A DNA stretch of 47,226 nucleotides, taken from positions 1-47,226 of the forward strand of contig JAKFEW010000067.1 of the NCBI GenBank assembly GCA_036675505.1. Reading direction: 5' to 3'. This document shows positions 1 to 8,678 of this stretch, one piece after another. The stretch is from JAKFEW01 sp036675505. Its GTDB lineage: Bacteria > Cyanobacteriota > Sericytochromatia > S15B-MN24 > JAQBPE01. Each line of letters begins with the position of its first letter. Position 1 is the first letter of the stretch. The translations under genes and the position numbers were made by a program. Under the pieces are notes generated by a model. It saw only the letters and a program-made list of their open reading frames with translations. It was not told where the DNA came from and made no database searches.

Positions 1-176
1 ACAACGGCGCTCGTAACATCGGACTCTTGGGGGCGTGCGTAACGCGTCCCGAACACTCGCTATCTTGCCTTCTGGCGGGGTAGCAGGGTGAATGCCCCCG
101 GATTTATCCGTGGGGAAGCTTACAAATGCGACATTCGGATCGCCCGCCGCGCATCGCCAAATTCCGATCGCCTGAA

Positions 177-1268
177 TCAGATCGCCTTGCCGCCCTCGAC
201 GAGCCGCTCGATCGTGACAATCTCATGGACCTTGCCATTCGACGCGGTCAGCCGCTCCAGGCTGTGGTAGACGGCTTCGTACTCGGCCACCATCCGATCG
301 GCGCCGAAGCGCTCGATTGCCCGGCGGCGGCAGACCGCCGGGTCGAGCCGCTTCGCCGGCGCCACGGCGGCGCTCATCGCCTCCACGGAATCGACCACGA
401 AGCCCGTCACGCCGTGCTCGACCACCTCGGGGATCGACCCGTCCGGGAAGGCGATCACCGGCGTGCCGGCCGCCATCGCCTCGGCCATGACCAGCCCGAA
501 CGGCTCAGGCCATTGCACGGGGTGCAGCAAGGCGTCCGCGCCGGCCATGAGGTCCGCCTTCGGCTGGCCGCCCACCTCGCCGATGAAGCGCACCAGCTCG
601 CCGTCGATCAGCGGCCGGACCTTCTCCTCGTAATAGGCCTGATCGGTGTGATCGACCTTGCCCGCGAGGATCAGCGGATAGCCCAGCCGGTGGGCCACTT
701 CCACCGCGAGGTGGGTGCCCTTCTCGGGCGACAGCCGCCCGATGTGCAACAAATACCCCTGCTTCGGGCCGACATGGAAGAGGCTGGTGTCGATCCCGTT
801 GTAGATGGTCCGCACGTAGTTCAGGTCCGGTCCGCCGCGCCGCTGCGCATCGCTGATGCTGATGTACGGCTGGCTGCGGTAATGGGCGAACAGAGGGCGG
901 TTGTAGTCGTCGAACGGGCCATGGAGGGTCGTGAGCACCGGCGTGTCCACGAAGCCCGCATAGGAGAGCCCCATCGGGCCCAGGTGGTTGTGGATCACGT
1001 CGAACGACGCCGCCTGTTCGAAGCAGTTGGCGACATGCAGGGTCTCGAGCGGCATCGCGTGGTACCACGGCAGGCCGAGCGTGCGCAGGGGCCGTGGCTG
1101 GATCGCTTCGAGCCGGGCCCGCGTGATCGAGTCGCCGGACGCGAAGAGCGTCACGTCATGCCCGCGATCGACCAGGCCATCCGCAATCAACGCGACGATC
1201 AGCTCGATGCCGCCATAGGCCGGCGGCGGCACGCGCTCCGCGATGGGAGCCAAGATGGCGATTCGCAT
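177..1268 (-). CDS. Family 4 glycosyltransferase (GT-B fold)
   Basis: Predicted cytoplasmic glycosyltransferase that moves a sugar from a nucleotide-sugar donor; acceptor unknown. The 363 residues are full length for the family. The N-terminal Rossmann half has the PPPAYGG loop (residues 14-20), and the donor-binding half has HIGRLSPEKG (175-184) and the retaining-enzyme EX7E motif at E255 and E263 inside EPFGLVMAE. There is no signal peptide or membrane segment. The ATG follows GGAGAA at about 7 nt spacing. The gene is divergent from the secreted protein starting at 1447. Its layout resembles the small GT4 proteins found in many bacteria for glycolipid or exopolysaccharide sugars, but no polysaccharide genes are adjacent, so the pathway is open. 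Confidence 0.92.
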   Translation of the reverse strand: MRIAILAPIAERVPPPAYGGIELIVALIADGLVDRGHDVTLFASGDSITRARLEAIQPRPLRTLGLPWYHAMPLETLHVANCFEQAASFDVIHNHLGPMGLSYAGFVDTPVLTTLHGPFDDYNRPLFAHYRSQPYISISDAQRRGGPDLNYVRTIYNGIDTSLFHVGPKQGYLLHIGRLSPEKGTHLAVEVAHRLGYPLILAGKVDHTDQAYYEEKVRPLIDGELVRFIGEVGGQPKADLMAGADALLHPVQWPEPFGLVMAEAMAAGTPVIAFPDGSIPEVVEHGVTGFVVDSVEAMSAAVAPAKRLDPAVCRRRAIERFGADRMVAEYEAVYHSLERLTASNGKVHEIVTIERLVEGGKAI

Positions 1269-1446
1269 CGATTATTCTCCTGCGCTGCTCCGGCCACGCC
1301 GTTGTGACGCGAAACCCGTCCACTCCGGAATTTTGACGAACGGCAGCGAGGGTCGTAAAGGGCAGGTCGCGTGGTTCAGCGGGCTCGGCGGTTTGCCGCG
1401 GGCGGCTCCGTGGAACAGAAGGCTTGCTCGCCGCGAGGAGGATTCG

Positions 1447-2796
1447 ATGTCGCTCACGCCCCAGCCGATCCGGCTCCGCCGGGCCGCCACCATCGCCCTG
1501 GTCGTGCTGGCCGCGGTGCTCCCGGCCGGCCCCGCGCCGGCCGCCGGCGCCGAGCCGCGCGAACTGGCGCGCGAGGCCGTCTCGCCCGACGCCCGCACCG
1601 CGGAGGCGGCGATCGCCACCCTGCGCGCCCGCGGCCCCGCCGGCCTCGAGGCGCTGCGGGCCGTCCACGGCGCCCAGGTCGCGCGCTGGTTCCCGGACCC
1701 GCCCGCCCAGGCCGCGAGCGCCGACCAGGCGGCCTGGCGCCGCATTCGCCACGCCTTCGACAAGGTGGCCGGCCAGCTCGACGCCCATGCCTCCCGCCTG
1801 TACTGGCACACCGAGCTCGCCGCGGCCCGCGCCGCCGCCCGCGCCGCGGGCCGACCGATCCTCTCGCTGCGGCTGCTGGGCCGGCTCGACGAGTCGTTGA
1901 GCTGCGCGAACAGCCGTTTCTTCCGCACGGCGCTCTACGCCCACCCGGAGGTCGCGGCCATGCTGCGCGAGCGCTTCGTCCTGCACTGGTCGAGCGAGCG
2001 GCCGGTGCCGGTGGTGACGATCGACTTCGGCGATGGCCGCAAGCTGCGGCGCACGCTCACCGGCAACAGCGCGCACCATGTGCTCGATCCCGAAGGCCGG
2101 CTGGTGGATACGATCCCCGGCCTGTGGGGCCACTTGCCCTTCCGGGCCGAGCTGGAAGCAGCCCGCTTCGCGGCGCTCGCGAGCTGGCGGAAGGCGACGC
2201 CCGAGCGCCGCCAGGCCCTGACCGGCTACCACCGCCACGCGTACGACACGCTCGTGCAGGCCCGCGACGTCGCGCTCGCCCGCCTCAACCTGCGCGCGGG
2301 GGATGAGTCCACGCGGCTGCTTCGCACGTCGCCCACGGCGACGCCGCCCGCGGCGGTAGCGGGCGAGCTCGCCGAGTCCAAGGCGATCGTGCAAATGCCG
2401 CTCTTGCGGGCGATCGGCGAAGCCCCCGCCCAGACCGAGTGGCTGACCGAGGCGACCGTCAGCCGGCTCGCGGCGGCGGCCAACGCCGGGCGCCTGCATC
2501 CCGCGAGCGTCGCGTTGATGCGCGATCATCTGCCGCCGGGCGCCGACCCGGCGACGGATCTGCCGGCCGTGGTCGCGAGCTTCGAGCGCAGCATCGCCGC
2601 CGACACGGTGCGCAACCGCCTCGACCTGCGGCCGAAAGTTCACCAGGCCTGGCTGGAGGCCACGCCGGACGTTGACCTCGAGGCCTGGAACGCCCGCCTC
2701 TACGCCGACGTCTTCCTCACGCCGCGCTCAGATCCGTGGCTCGGCCTCCTGCTGCCCGACCGGTATACGGGCCTGCCTGACGCCGGCGTGCAATGA
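1447..2796 (+). CDS. Secreted thioredoxin-fold-like protein
   Basis: A 449-residue exported protein of uncertain role. Residues 1-32 form a signal peptide: an Arg-rich start, a hydrophobic stretch and an Ala-rich cleavage region. A segment around residues 130-185 (RPILSLRLLGRLDES, CANSRFFR, then a VLHW strand) resembles the thioredoxin-like domain of secreted DUF255/thioredoxin-7 type proteins, but only one cysteine is present, so a CXXC oxidoreductase is unlikely. The rest is helical and Ala-rich. The open frame extends upstream to 1243, but the ATG at 1447 follows GAGGAGG and begins the signal peptide, so it is preferred. It may bind or sense rather than catalyse. Confidence 0.75.
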   Translation: MSLTPQPIRLRRAATIALVVLAAVLPAGPAPAAGAEPRELAREAVSPDARTAEAAIATLRARGPAGLEALRAVHGAQVARWFPDPPAQAASADQAAWRRIRHAFDKVAGQLDAHASRLYWHTELAAARAAARAAGRPILSLRLLGRLDESLSCANSRFFRTALYAHPEVAAMLRERFVLHWSSERPVPVVTIDFGDGRKLRRTLTGNSAHHVLDPEGRLVDTIPGLWGHLPFRAELEAARFAALASWRKATPERRQALTGYHRHAYDTLVQARDVALARLNLRAGDESTRLLRTSPTATPPAAVAGELAESKAIVQMPLLRAIGEAPAQTEWLTEATVSRLAAAANAGRLHPASVALMRDHLPPGADPATDLPAVVASFERSIAADTVRNRLDLRPKVHQAWLEATPDVDLEAWNARLYADVFLTPRSDPWLGLLLPDRYTGLPDAGVQ

Positions 2797-2926
2797 CGCC
2801 CCGCGCGTCATTTAACAAACACCTAACAAAGCAAACGAACACTTAACGAACATTTTGCAGTTTCGGCGGGATATCTAACTCGTGGAGACCGTCGCCGGCG
2901 CGGCGGCGGACAGGAGGAGAGTCATC

Positions 2927-3211
2927 ATGGGCATCAACTTCGGCGCGATCGGCAAGGCCCTCCTCTTCACGGCGTCGCCCATCACCTGGGTGGCCGCGCG
3001 CGGCGTCGAGCTCGTGACGGGCAAGGACGACATCGTCCGCAACAACCCGCTGACCTACTTCAAGGACATCTTCGCGGGCTCCGACGAGGCGAAAAAGAGT
3101 GCCCCGGCCGGCGGCGCCACGAAGGCCGACGCCGACCTCGCCGCCTACGGCGGCTCCGACCTGAACTACGAGAAGGCGCTCGCCGAGATCGACAAGCTCA
3201 CGAAGTACTAG
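2927..3211 (+). CDS. Small protein of unknown function
   Basis: A 94-residue protein that I do not recognise. It starts MGINFGAIGKALLF, has a weakly hydrophobic N-terminal third (possibly membrane-associated), a Gly/Ala-rich middle and a charged helical C-terminus ending IDKLTKY. The ATG at 2927 has an excellent AGGAGGA Shine-Dalgarno; an in-frame GTG at 2882 lacks one. The ~120 bp upstream is AT-rich with repeated TTAAC/CTAAC words, unlike its surroundings, suggesting a strong dedicated promoter. The gene stands alone before the 5'-nucleotidase. A structural or surface-associated role is possible but nothing in the sequence proves it. Confidence 0.7.
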   Translation: MGINFGAIGKALLFTASPITWVAARGVELVTGKDDIVRNNPLTYFKDIFAGSDEAKKSAPAGGATKADADLAAYGGSDLNYEKALAEIDKLTKY

Positions 3212-3298
3212 CGGGACGAATGGGACGAGCAGGTCGCCGAAATCCACCAAGTCTTTCCCAAACCTTCGGGCACGATTAATTCCAACTTAACGGTCTCG

Positions 3299-3340
3299 GG
3301 CCTCCGAACGACGACAACATGGCGTCGTCACCCGGAGGCC
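3299..3340 (+). promoter_or_regulatory. Hairpin covering the ribosome binding site of the 5'-nucleotidase gene
   Basis: GGCCTCCG (3299-3306) pairs with CGGAGGCC (3333-3340), and inside it ACGACG (3308-3313) pairs with CGTCGT (3323-3328). The 3' arm contains the GGAGG Shine-Dalgarno (3334-3338) for the ATG at 3347. ATTTTC follows the stem, so it could also end transcription weakly. Likely a translational or transcriptional switch; the signal is unknown. Confidence 0.6.
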
Positions 3341-3346
3341 ATTTTC

Positions 3347-5032
3347 ATGTCCCGTTTTCGCCATCTCCCGTTCAGCGCCGTCACCGCGGCCCTCGCGATC
3401 GCCGCGTACGGCTGCGGCCTGCCCGCCATGGGGCCCGCGCTCGCCCGCGACGGCGGCGAAGTCGGCGCCTCGGCCAGGAGCCACCGCGAGATCCCGCTCT
3501 CGCCCGGCGCACCGAAGATGGGCCAGCAACCGCGCCTGCCGCGCGACGCCGGGCTCGGCGATCACACGGCCGCCGTGAACGTGCTCTACACCAACGACAT
3601 CCACTCGCGCGTCGACCCGTTCCCCGCGGACTTCTACAACGCGCGCTACGCCGGCAAGGGCGGCTTCGCCCGCCTGGCCGCCGCGATCCGGCGCGAGAAG
3701 GCCAGCGACCCGGCGACGATCGCCGTGGACTCGGGCGACTACCTGCAAGGCACGCCCTACTTCAACTTCTACAAAGGCGAAGCCGAGATGAAGCTCATGA
3801 ATGCCGCCGGCTTCGACGCCATCACCGTGGGCAACCACGAGTTCGACAACGGCGTGACCGGCTTCAAGAAGGTGATGCCGCACTTCCACGGCTCGCTGAT
3901 CACCACCAACCTCACGTTCGGCGAGGGCATCGGCCAGCGCTACGCCGTGAAGAAGGTGGGCGCCGTGCGCGTGGGCATGTTCGCGCTGATCACCGAGGTG
4001 AACGGCCTCGTCGCGGCCTCCGCCTTCAAGGGCGCGAAGTACTACGACCCGATCCTCTCGGCCAGGGCGGCGGTCGCCAAGCTGCGCGACGAAGCGGACG
4101 TGATCGTGATGCTCTCGCACGTCGGCACCAAACTCAACCACGGCGCGGGCAACGCCGAGGCCGACGGCCACGAGGCCGCGCCGCTGAGCGACGAGGACAT
4201 CGCGAGCGCCGTGCCCGGCATCGACGTGATCATCTCGGGCCACACGCACATCCAGGTCGACCCGCCGAAGGTGGTCGGCAAGACCCACATCGTCTCGACC
4301 GGCATGGGCGGCGCCTACCTCGGCAAGGTGCGGCTGACCCTCGCGGGCGGCCAGGTCGCCGGCGTGCAGAACACGCTCATCCCGATGGACCAGCAAGTGC
4401 CCCAGGACCGCGGCGTCGAGGCGATCATCGCGCCGTACCGCGCGCCGATGGTGCGCACCCTGAACACCGTGATCGGCGAGGCGACAGCGGTCTTCGACAA
4501 GTACCGCCCCGAGAACGCCGAGTGCGGCGTGAACAACCTCGTGGCCGACGCGATGCTCTACGGCGCCCGCAAGGTCGACGCCGGCGTGGACTTCGCGGTG
4601 GCGAGCAGCGGCACGCCGCGCGCCGCCATCAACGCGGGCCCGATCACGATGGAGGACGTGTTCTACGCGCTGCCCTTCGACAACGAAATCGTGATCCAGG
4701 AAGTGTCGGGCAAGACGGCGATCGAGATGCTGACGCTGCAGCGTAGGCCCAACGACCACGTGCGCCACGCGGTCGCGAACGCGACCTACGTGCTGACCCG
4801 CAACGCCGGCCCGATCGCGGACGTGCGCATCGGCGGCCAGCCGCTCGACCCGGCCAGGACGTACAAGGTGGCCGTGAACGACTACATGTCCGAGGGTTCC
4901 TCCGGCTTCTCCATGCTGACGAGCGCCCCGAAGCGGCCCACCAAGGTCCTCCAGCGCGACGCGCTGGTGGAGCTGATCAAGTCCAGCAAGCGCCTCGGTC
5001 CCGCAGTCGGCCGCATCAAGACCGCCTCCTGA
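3347..5032 (+). CDS. 5'-nucleotidase / 2',3'-cyclic phosphodiesterase family lipoprotein
   Basis: Calcineurin-like metallophosphoesterase of the UshA/CpdB family, expected outside the cytoplasmic membrane, releasing phosphate from nucleotides. Its 561 residues match the family length. The N-terminus is a signal peptide with a possible lipid-anchored Cys at 23 (AAYGC; weak lipobox). The metal-binding motifs are in order: YTNDIHS (DxH), DSGDY (GD), VGNHEFD (GNHE), MLSHVG and SGHTHIQ (GHTH). The C-terminal 5'-nucleotidase substrate domain follows (NNLVADAML, ITMEDVFYALPFDNE). The Shine-Dalgarno lies inside the hairpin at 3299-3340, which suggests conditional translation. It stands alone, with no phosphate transport genes nearby. 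Confidence 0.95.
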   Translation: MSRFRHLPFSAVTAALAIAAYGCGLPAMGPALARDGGEVGASARSHREIPLSPGAPKMGQQPRLPRDAGLGDHTAAVNVLYTNDIHSRVDPFPADFYNARYAGKGGFARLAAAIRREKASDPATIAVDSGDYLQGTPYFNFYKGEAEMKLMNAAGFDAITVGNHEFDNGVTGFKKVMPHFHGSLITTNLTFGEGIGQRYAVKKVGAVRVGMFALITEVNGLVAASAFKGAKYYDPILSARAAVAKLRDEADVIVMLSHVGTKLNHGAGNAEADGHEAAPLSDEDIASAVPGIDVIISGHTHIQVDPPKVVGKTHIVSTGMGGAYLGKVRLTLAGGQVAGVQNTLIPMDQQVPQDRGVEAIIAPYRAPMVRTLNTVIGEATAVFDKYRPENAECGVNNLVADAMLYGARKVDAGVDFAVASSGTPRAAINAGPITMEDVFYALPFDNEIVIQEVSGKTAIEMLTLQRRPNDHVRHAVANATYVLTRNAGPIADVRIGGQPLDPARTYKVAVNDYMSEGSSGFSMLTSAPKRPTKVLQRDALVELIKSSKRLGPAVGRIKTAS

Positions 5033-5042
5033 GGTCCGGCCC

Positions 5043-5831
5043 TTACGCCTTATCGCCCGCCGGCATCCGCAGCGTGCCGGCAAACCGCTCCGTCGGCACG
5101 AAGCCGAGCGACCGGTAGACCCGGTCGCCGGCCTCGCCGGGCTCGGCCACGATCGCGAGCCGCCCGGCCCCCAGGGCCGTGAACGCGTGGGCCGCCGCGG
5201 CATGCACCAGCGTGGCGCAAACACCCCGCCCCCGGTAGTCGGGGTGGGTCCCCACGGCCTGGAACCGACCCACCGAGCCGACCATGAAGATGCCCAGGTC
5301 GGCGACCAGCCGATCGCCCATGAACGCCCCGTACCACGCGCCGCGGCCGGCTTCCGCCATCGCCCTGTAGGTCGCCATGCGGGCGCGCTTGACCACCTCG
5401 TACGGCCCCGGGTTCAGCCCAGCGACGCGGCTCACGAGCTGGTTGGTCGTGGCGGCCGCCCAGTCGGCGTCGCCCGCCAACGGCCTGACCATCAGCCCTT
5501 CCGTGGGCCGAGCGGGCGGGCGGACTGCGTCCGCGGTGAGCACGCTGCCGGTCTCGAGCACGAAGCCCGCGGGCGCGAAGTCGGCGGCGTGGCCGGGCGC
5601 GCCGGTCGGATCGTCCCAGCCGAACGCCATATGCCGAACGTCGCGCTCCGCCCCGAACGCCGCCTCGAACCGCTGCGGCCATTCAACGGCAGCAGCGGGC
5701 CCCGGCGGATCGCGGAACGCCAGGAAGTTGCCCCAGTAGTACCCCGGTTGACCCGGCGTGCGGATCACGAGGTGATCGCCACGGTCCTCGAGCCGCGAGG
5801 CCGGGAGCTGCAAGGCGAGCTCGGTCAGCAT
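5043..5831 (-). CDS. GNAT family N-acetyltransferase
   Basis: Predicted acetyl-CoA-dependent N-acetyltransferase of 262 residues; substrate unknown. The C-terminal half is the GNAT domain, with acetyl-CoA loop motif A in VGTHPDYRGRGVCATLV and the late strand-helix GDRVYRSLGFVP. The N-terminal ~120 residues (YYWGNFLAF, FAWGWDD-like segment) resemble the extra domain of two-domain acetyltransferases. The reading frame is open far upstream to 6437, but that part overlaps the next gene in an unnatural composition, so the start is near 5831. An ATG at 5864 (11 residues longer) is an alternative; neither has a convincing Shine-Dalgarno. Confidence 0.85.
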   Translation of the reverse strand: MLTELALQLPASRLEDRGDHLVIRTPGQPGYYWGNFLAFRDPPGPAAAVEWPQRFEAAFGAERDVRHMAFGWDDPTGAPGHAADFAPAGFVLETGSVLTADAVRPPARPTEGLMVRPLAGDADWAAATTNQLVSRVAGLNPGPYEVVKRARMATYRAMAEAGRGAWYGAFMGDRLVADLGIFMVGSVGRFQAVGTHPDYRGRGVCATLVHAAAAHAFTALGAGRLAIVAEPGEAGDRVYRSLGFVPTERFAGTLRMPAGDKA

Positions 5832-6058
5832 GCCGAGCGAGCGGCCCCAACCGGGAGGAATCATGGCGAGGTACCAGGCACGGGGGATAGCGCATATCTC
5901 ATACCCCCCGCACCGCAGCGAGGACGACTTACCGGTTCCGGAAGCAGCAGTGGTCGCGCTGGAAGGGCTGAGCGACCGCCTGCGCGGTCCCCCTGACGGC
6001 CATCGCGCCGCCGAATTACACCGCCGTATCACCCGGCCTGGCGAAAGTGAAGTGTCCG

Positions 6059-8095
6059 TCAACTGCCCTTGCGCGGGGCTGGCTCGTCGGTGAGCACGTT
6101 CGCCCCGACCACGCAGCGCGCGAAGTAGCTGCGCGAGAACGAGTCCTCGGTGCCCCAGGGGTTGTTGAGGTAGACGCGGTCCGCGGTCACGCGGGTCACG
6201 AGCACGGCGTGGCCGTTCATGCAGATCGGCACCGGCAGGCCGGCATTCGTGGCCTGCTCGATCTTCGCCATGATCGACTGGCTGCGGCCATAGGTGTTGG
6301 TCTTGCGGTTCCAGACCTGCTCCATCACCACGTCCATGTCGGTGGGTCCGAGGCCGCTGCCGCCCGTGGAGTGGCGATCGGAGCGGTTGCTGTAGGTGGC
6401 CCGGCCGTTGCCGAGCTCCATCATCGTGGGCTGCCACAAGCGCGACGGGATCGAGCGGCTCGTGCCGTCGTCGCGCTCGGTGCCCGCCTTGCGCTCCACC
6501 GTCGCGCCGCCGGCGAGCGTGACCTTGCCGTCCGGCGACGCGAGGCCCGCGACGATGCGCACGTACTCGGCCGGGTGGCGCATCGCCGCGAGGATCTGGA
6601 TCGAGGCGACCGTGCAGGTGCCGCGGTTCTGCTGGTTGATCGCGGACGGCAGGGCGATCTCGTACACGATGTGCTCGAGCATCGCACCGCGGTCGAGGCC
6701 GCCCACCACCGCCTGCGCGGCCATGCGATCGAGCTGCGCGAGCAGCCCCAGGCCATCGCTCGCCGCGGGCGTGTTCGTGAGCGTGCCCTCCGTGAGCAAC
6801 AGCAGCAGCGCGGCCCGCGCCATCGGCTCCCGCTCGACGGCCGCCGCGACGCGCTGGTACGCCGCCTGGTGCTCCGCCGGCAGCTTCGCGAGCTGCTCGG
6901 CCTCGGCCGCCCGGTTCGCGGTGAGGAGCTCCGTGCCGGCCTTGCGACGCGTCTCGGACCGGAAGTTGGAATCGCTCAGGTCGCGCTCGATGCGGCCGAA
7001 GCTGGTGCCCGACGTGCGCCGGGTGAGCACCGCCTCCATCGCCTGACGCAGCGCCACCGCCTGCGGCGACGGCGGCACGACCACGCCCGGCACGGGCTGC
7101 GGCCCGACCGGCGTCGGGGCCGGCGCGGGGGCCGGTGCAGGCGGCGGGATGTACGGCGTGGGGGATGGGGTGGGGGTTGGCGTTGGGGATGGTGACGGGG
7201 ACGGTGAGGGGGCCGGAGGCGGGATGTACTGGGTGGGCGGCGTGTAGGGTGCCGGCGCCGGCACGTACGGCGCTGGCGGCGAGTAAGGTGCCGGCGCCGG
7301 CACGTATGGCGCAGGAGGCGCGTACGGCGCTGGCGCCGGCACGTAGGGCGCAGGAGGCGCATATGGCGCAGGAGGCGCATACGGCGCTGGTGCCGGTGCG
7401 TAAGGCGCCGGTGCCGGAATGTACGGCGCGGGCGGTGCATAAGGCGCCGGGCCAGGAACGTAGGGTGCAGGCGGCGAGGGATCGAACGGCGCAGGGGGCG
7501 CGGGGCTGAACGGCGCAGGGGGCGACGGGTTGAACGGCGCTACCGGTAACGGGTTGAACGGCGCGGGCGGCGCCACCGGCGCGAGCGGTGGCGGTGGCGG
7601 GGGTGGGGGTGGAGCCGGCGGGGCGGGCGGCGGAGGCGGGGCCAGCGGGGCCAGCGGCGCAACGGGAGTGGGCATCGGAAACGGCGGCGCCAGGGGCGCG
7701 GGTCCCGCAGGCGTAGGTCCTGCAGGCATGGGGCCCACAGGCATCGGCCGGGCTGGCGCGAGCGGCCTCACCGCCGCGACCTCTGCGCGCGTGAGCTCGC
7801 CGTTCCGATCGACGTCCGCCGCCAGCCGCAGCACCTCCGGCACGCCGGCGAACTCGCTGCCCGAGAGCACGCCGTCACCATTCGCGTCGAGCGCCGCGAA
7901 ATCGAAGGGCGCGTCCGGCGCCACCGGCAGCGGACCACCGACCACCCGATTCGCCGAATCGCCGCCCGGCGCGATCGCCTGGCGATCGGCCACGAGCCAG
8001 GTCACCAGCCGCATGGGCGGCGCAGCCGCCGGCACGGGCACGCCGGCGGCTCCCGCGGCGGTGGTCGGCAAGAAGGTCGTGGGATCGATGCGCAC
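6059..8095 (-). CDS. EF-hand, proline-rich, papain-like cysteine peptidase-type protein
   Basis: A 678-residue modular protein. Residues 70-81 (DANGDGVLSGSE) and 94-105 (DVDRNGELTRAE) are two canonical EF-hand calcium loops. About residues 110-345 are a proline-rich linker built from PAPYAPP-type repeats. The C-terminal ~330 residues contain what looks like a papain-type active site: Q488-x5-C494 (QQNRGTC), H629 in NGHAVLV, and N645 in NNPWG, in the order and spacing of Gln/Cys/His/Asn peptidases. There is no signal peptide. Together this suggests a calcium-responsive protease or transpeptidase, possibly exported by a non-Sec route. The neighbouring NlpC/P60 hydrolase also lacks a signal peptide. 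The peptidase assignment rests on motifs only. Confidence 0.8.
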   Translation of the reverse strand: MRIDPTTFLPTTAAGAAGVPVPAAAPPMRLVTWLVADRQAIAPGGDSANRVVGGPLPVAPDAPFDFAALDANGDGVLSGSEFAGVPEVLRLAADVDRNGELTRAEVAAVRPLAPARPMPVGPMPAGPTPAGPAPLAPPFPMPTPVAPLAPLAPPPPPAPPAPPPPPPPPPLAPVAPPAPFNPLPVAPFNPSPPAPFSPAPPAPFDPSPPAPYVPGPAPYAPPAPYIPAPAPYAPAPAPYAPPAPYAPPAPYVPAPAPYAPPAPYVPAPAPYSPPAPYVPAPAPYTPPTQYIPPPAPSPSPSPSPTPTPTPSPTPYIPPPAPAPAPAPTPVGPQPVPGVVVPPSPQAVALRQAMEAVLTRRTSGTSFGRIERDLSDSNFRSETRRKAGTELLTANRAAEAEQLAKLPAEHQAAYQRVAAAVEREPMARAALLLLLTEGTLTNTPAASDGLGLLAQLDRMAAQAVVGGLDRGAMLEHIVYEIALPSAINQQNRGTCTVASIQILAAMRHPAEYVRIVAGLASPDGKVTLAGGATVERKAGTERDDGTSRSIPSRLWQPTMMELGNGRATYSNRSDRHSTGGSGLGPTDMDVVMEQVWNRKTNTYGRSQSIMAKIEQATNAGLPVPICMNGHAVLVTRVTADRVYLNNPWGTEDSFSRSYFARCVVGANVLTDEPAPRKGS
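7130..7620 (-). repeat. Proline-rich coding repeat region
   Basis: Within the preceding gene, short units encoding PAPYAPP, PAPYVPA and related variants recur many times, then change to Pro/Ser/Thr-rich and poly-Pro stretches toward both sides. The DNA is a degenerate 9-24 bp tandem repeat, a likely site of copy-number change and assembly error. Confidence 0.85.
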
Positions 8096-8277
8096 CAGCC
8101 AGTCCTCCTTGATACGTCGGGATCGCGAACGGCGGCAGCGGCCACCTCGGCGGTTGTCGGCGCGCCGAATTACAACCGCATCACGCAGGCGGTCGCGTTC
8201 AATAAGGCCGGGCTAAGGAGAAGTGCCGTCCCTTTGCCCCCTCGCTGCGACGTTCACCGAACTTTCACCATTAAGGG

Positions 8278-8559
8278 GCGCCGTGTCACGCCGGTGTGAT
8301 CGGGCGCCGGGATGACTCTCGCGTGGGCCCCGGACGCGGCCCGTTCTTCCACATCCAGCAGGCCGGCATCCCGCACCGCCTGGCCGCCGAGAACATCGCC
8401 TACGGCCAGCGCACGCCGGAGGAAGTCGTGAAAACCTGGATGACCAGCGCGGGCCACCGGGCGAACATCCTGAACCCGGGCCTTTCGCACCTGGGCATCG
8501 GCGCGGTGCGCGCCTCCAACGGTCTGGTGTATTGGACGCAATTGTTCACCGGCCGCTAG
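8278..8559 (+). pseudogene. CAP (SCP/PR-1) domain remnant, C-terminal part only
   Basis: The readable product matches the second half of bacterial CAP-domain proteins: AAENIAYGQ, then VVKTWMTSAGHRANILNP and a final YWTQLF strand. Here E of AENIA and H of GHRANIL are the usual conserved positions. The N-terminal ~35-40 residues, including the first conserved histidine region, are missing upstream. The preceding 180 bp encode nothing like them in any frame I read. The first in-frame ATG (8296) gives 87 residues, too short for the ~120-residue fold. It is therefore most likely a truncated, non-functional copy of a secreted CAP protein. The junction lies just upstream, next to the start of the EF-hand protein. 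Confidence 0.7.
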
Positions 8560-8678
8560 AAACTGAAAAGTAGTACCGGCAAATTTAGCCATGCTTTAAC
8601 GCAGAACGCCCTGATAACGCAGCATGGACACCTCCCAACCCTGCGATAAGCATCGCGAGAGATTGGTGAGGAACGACG

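Noticed and set aside
3287..5224. 645-codon open frame opposite the 5'-nucleotidase
   Set aside because: His/Arg/Val-rich antisense shadow of a GC-rich gene with a complete, motif-rich product on the other strand.
5832..6437. 200-residue N-terminal extension of the GNAT protein
   Set aside because: It overlaps the end of the papain-like gene in another frame and is Arg/Gly/His junk; the domain starts near 5831.
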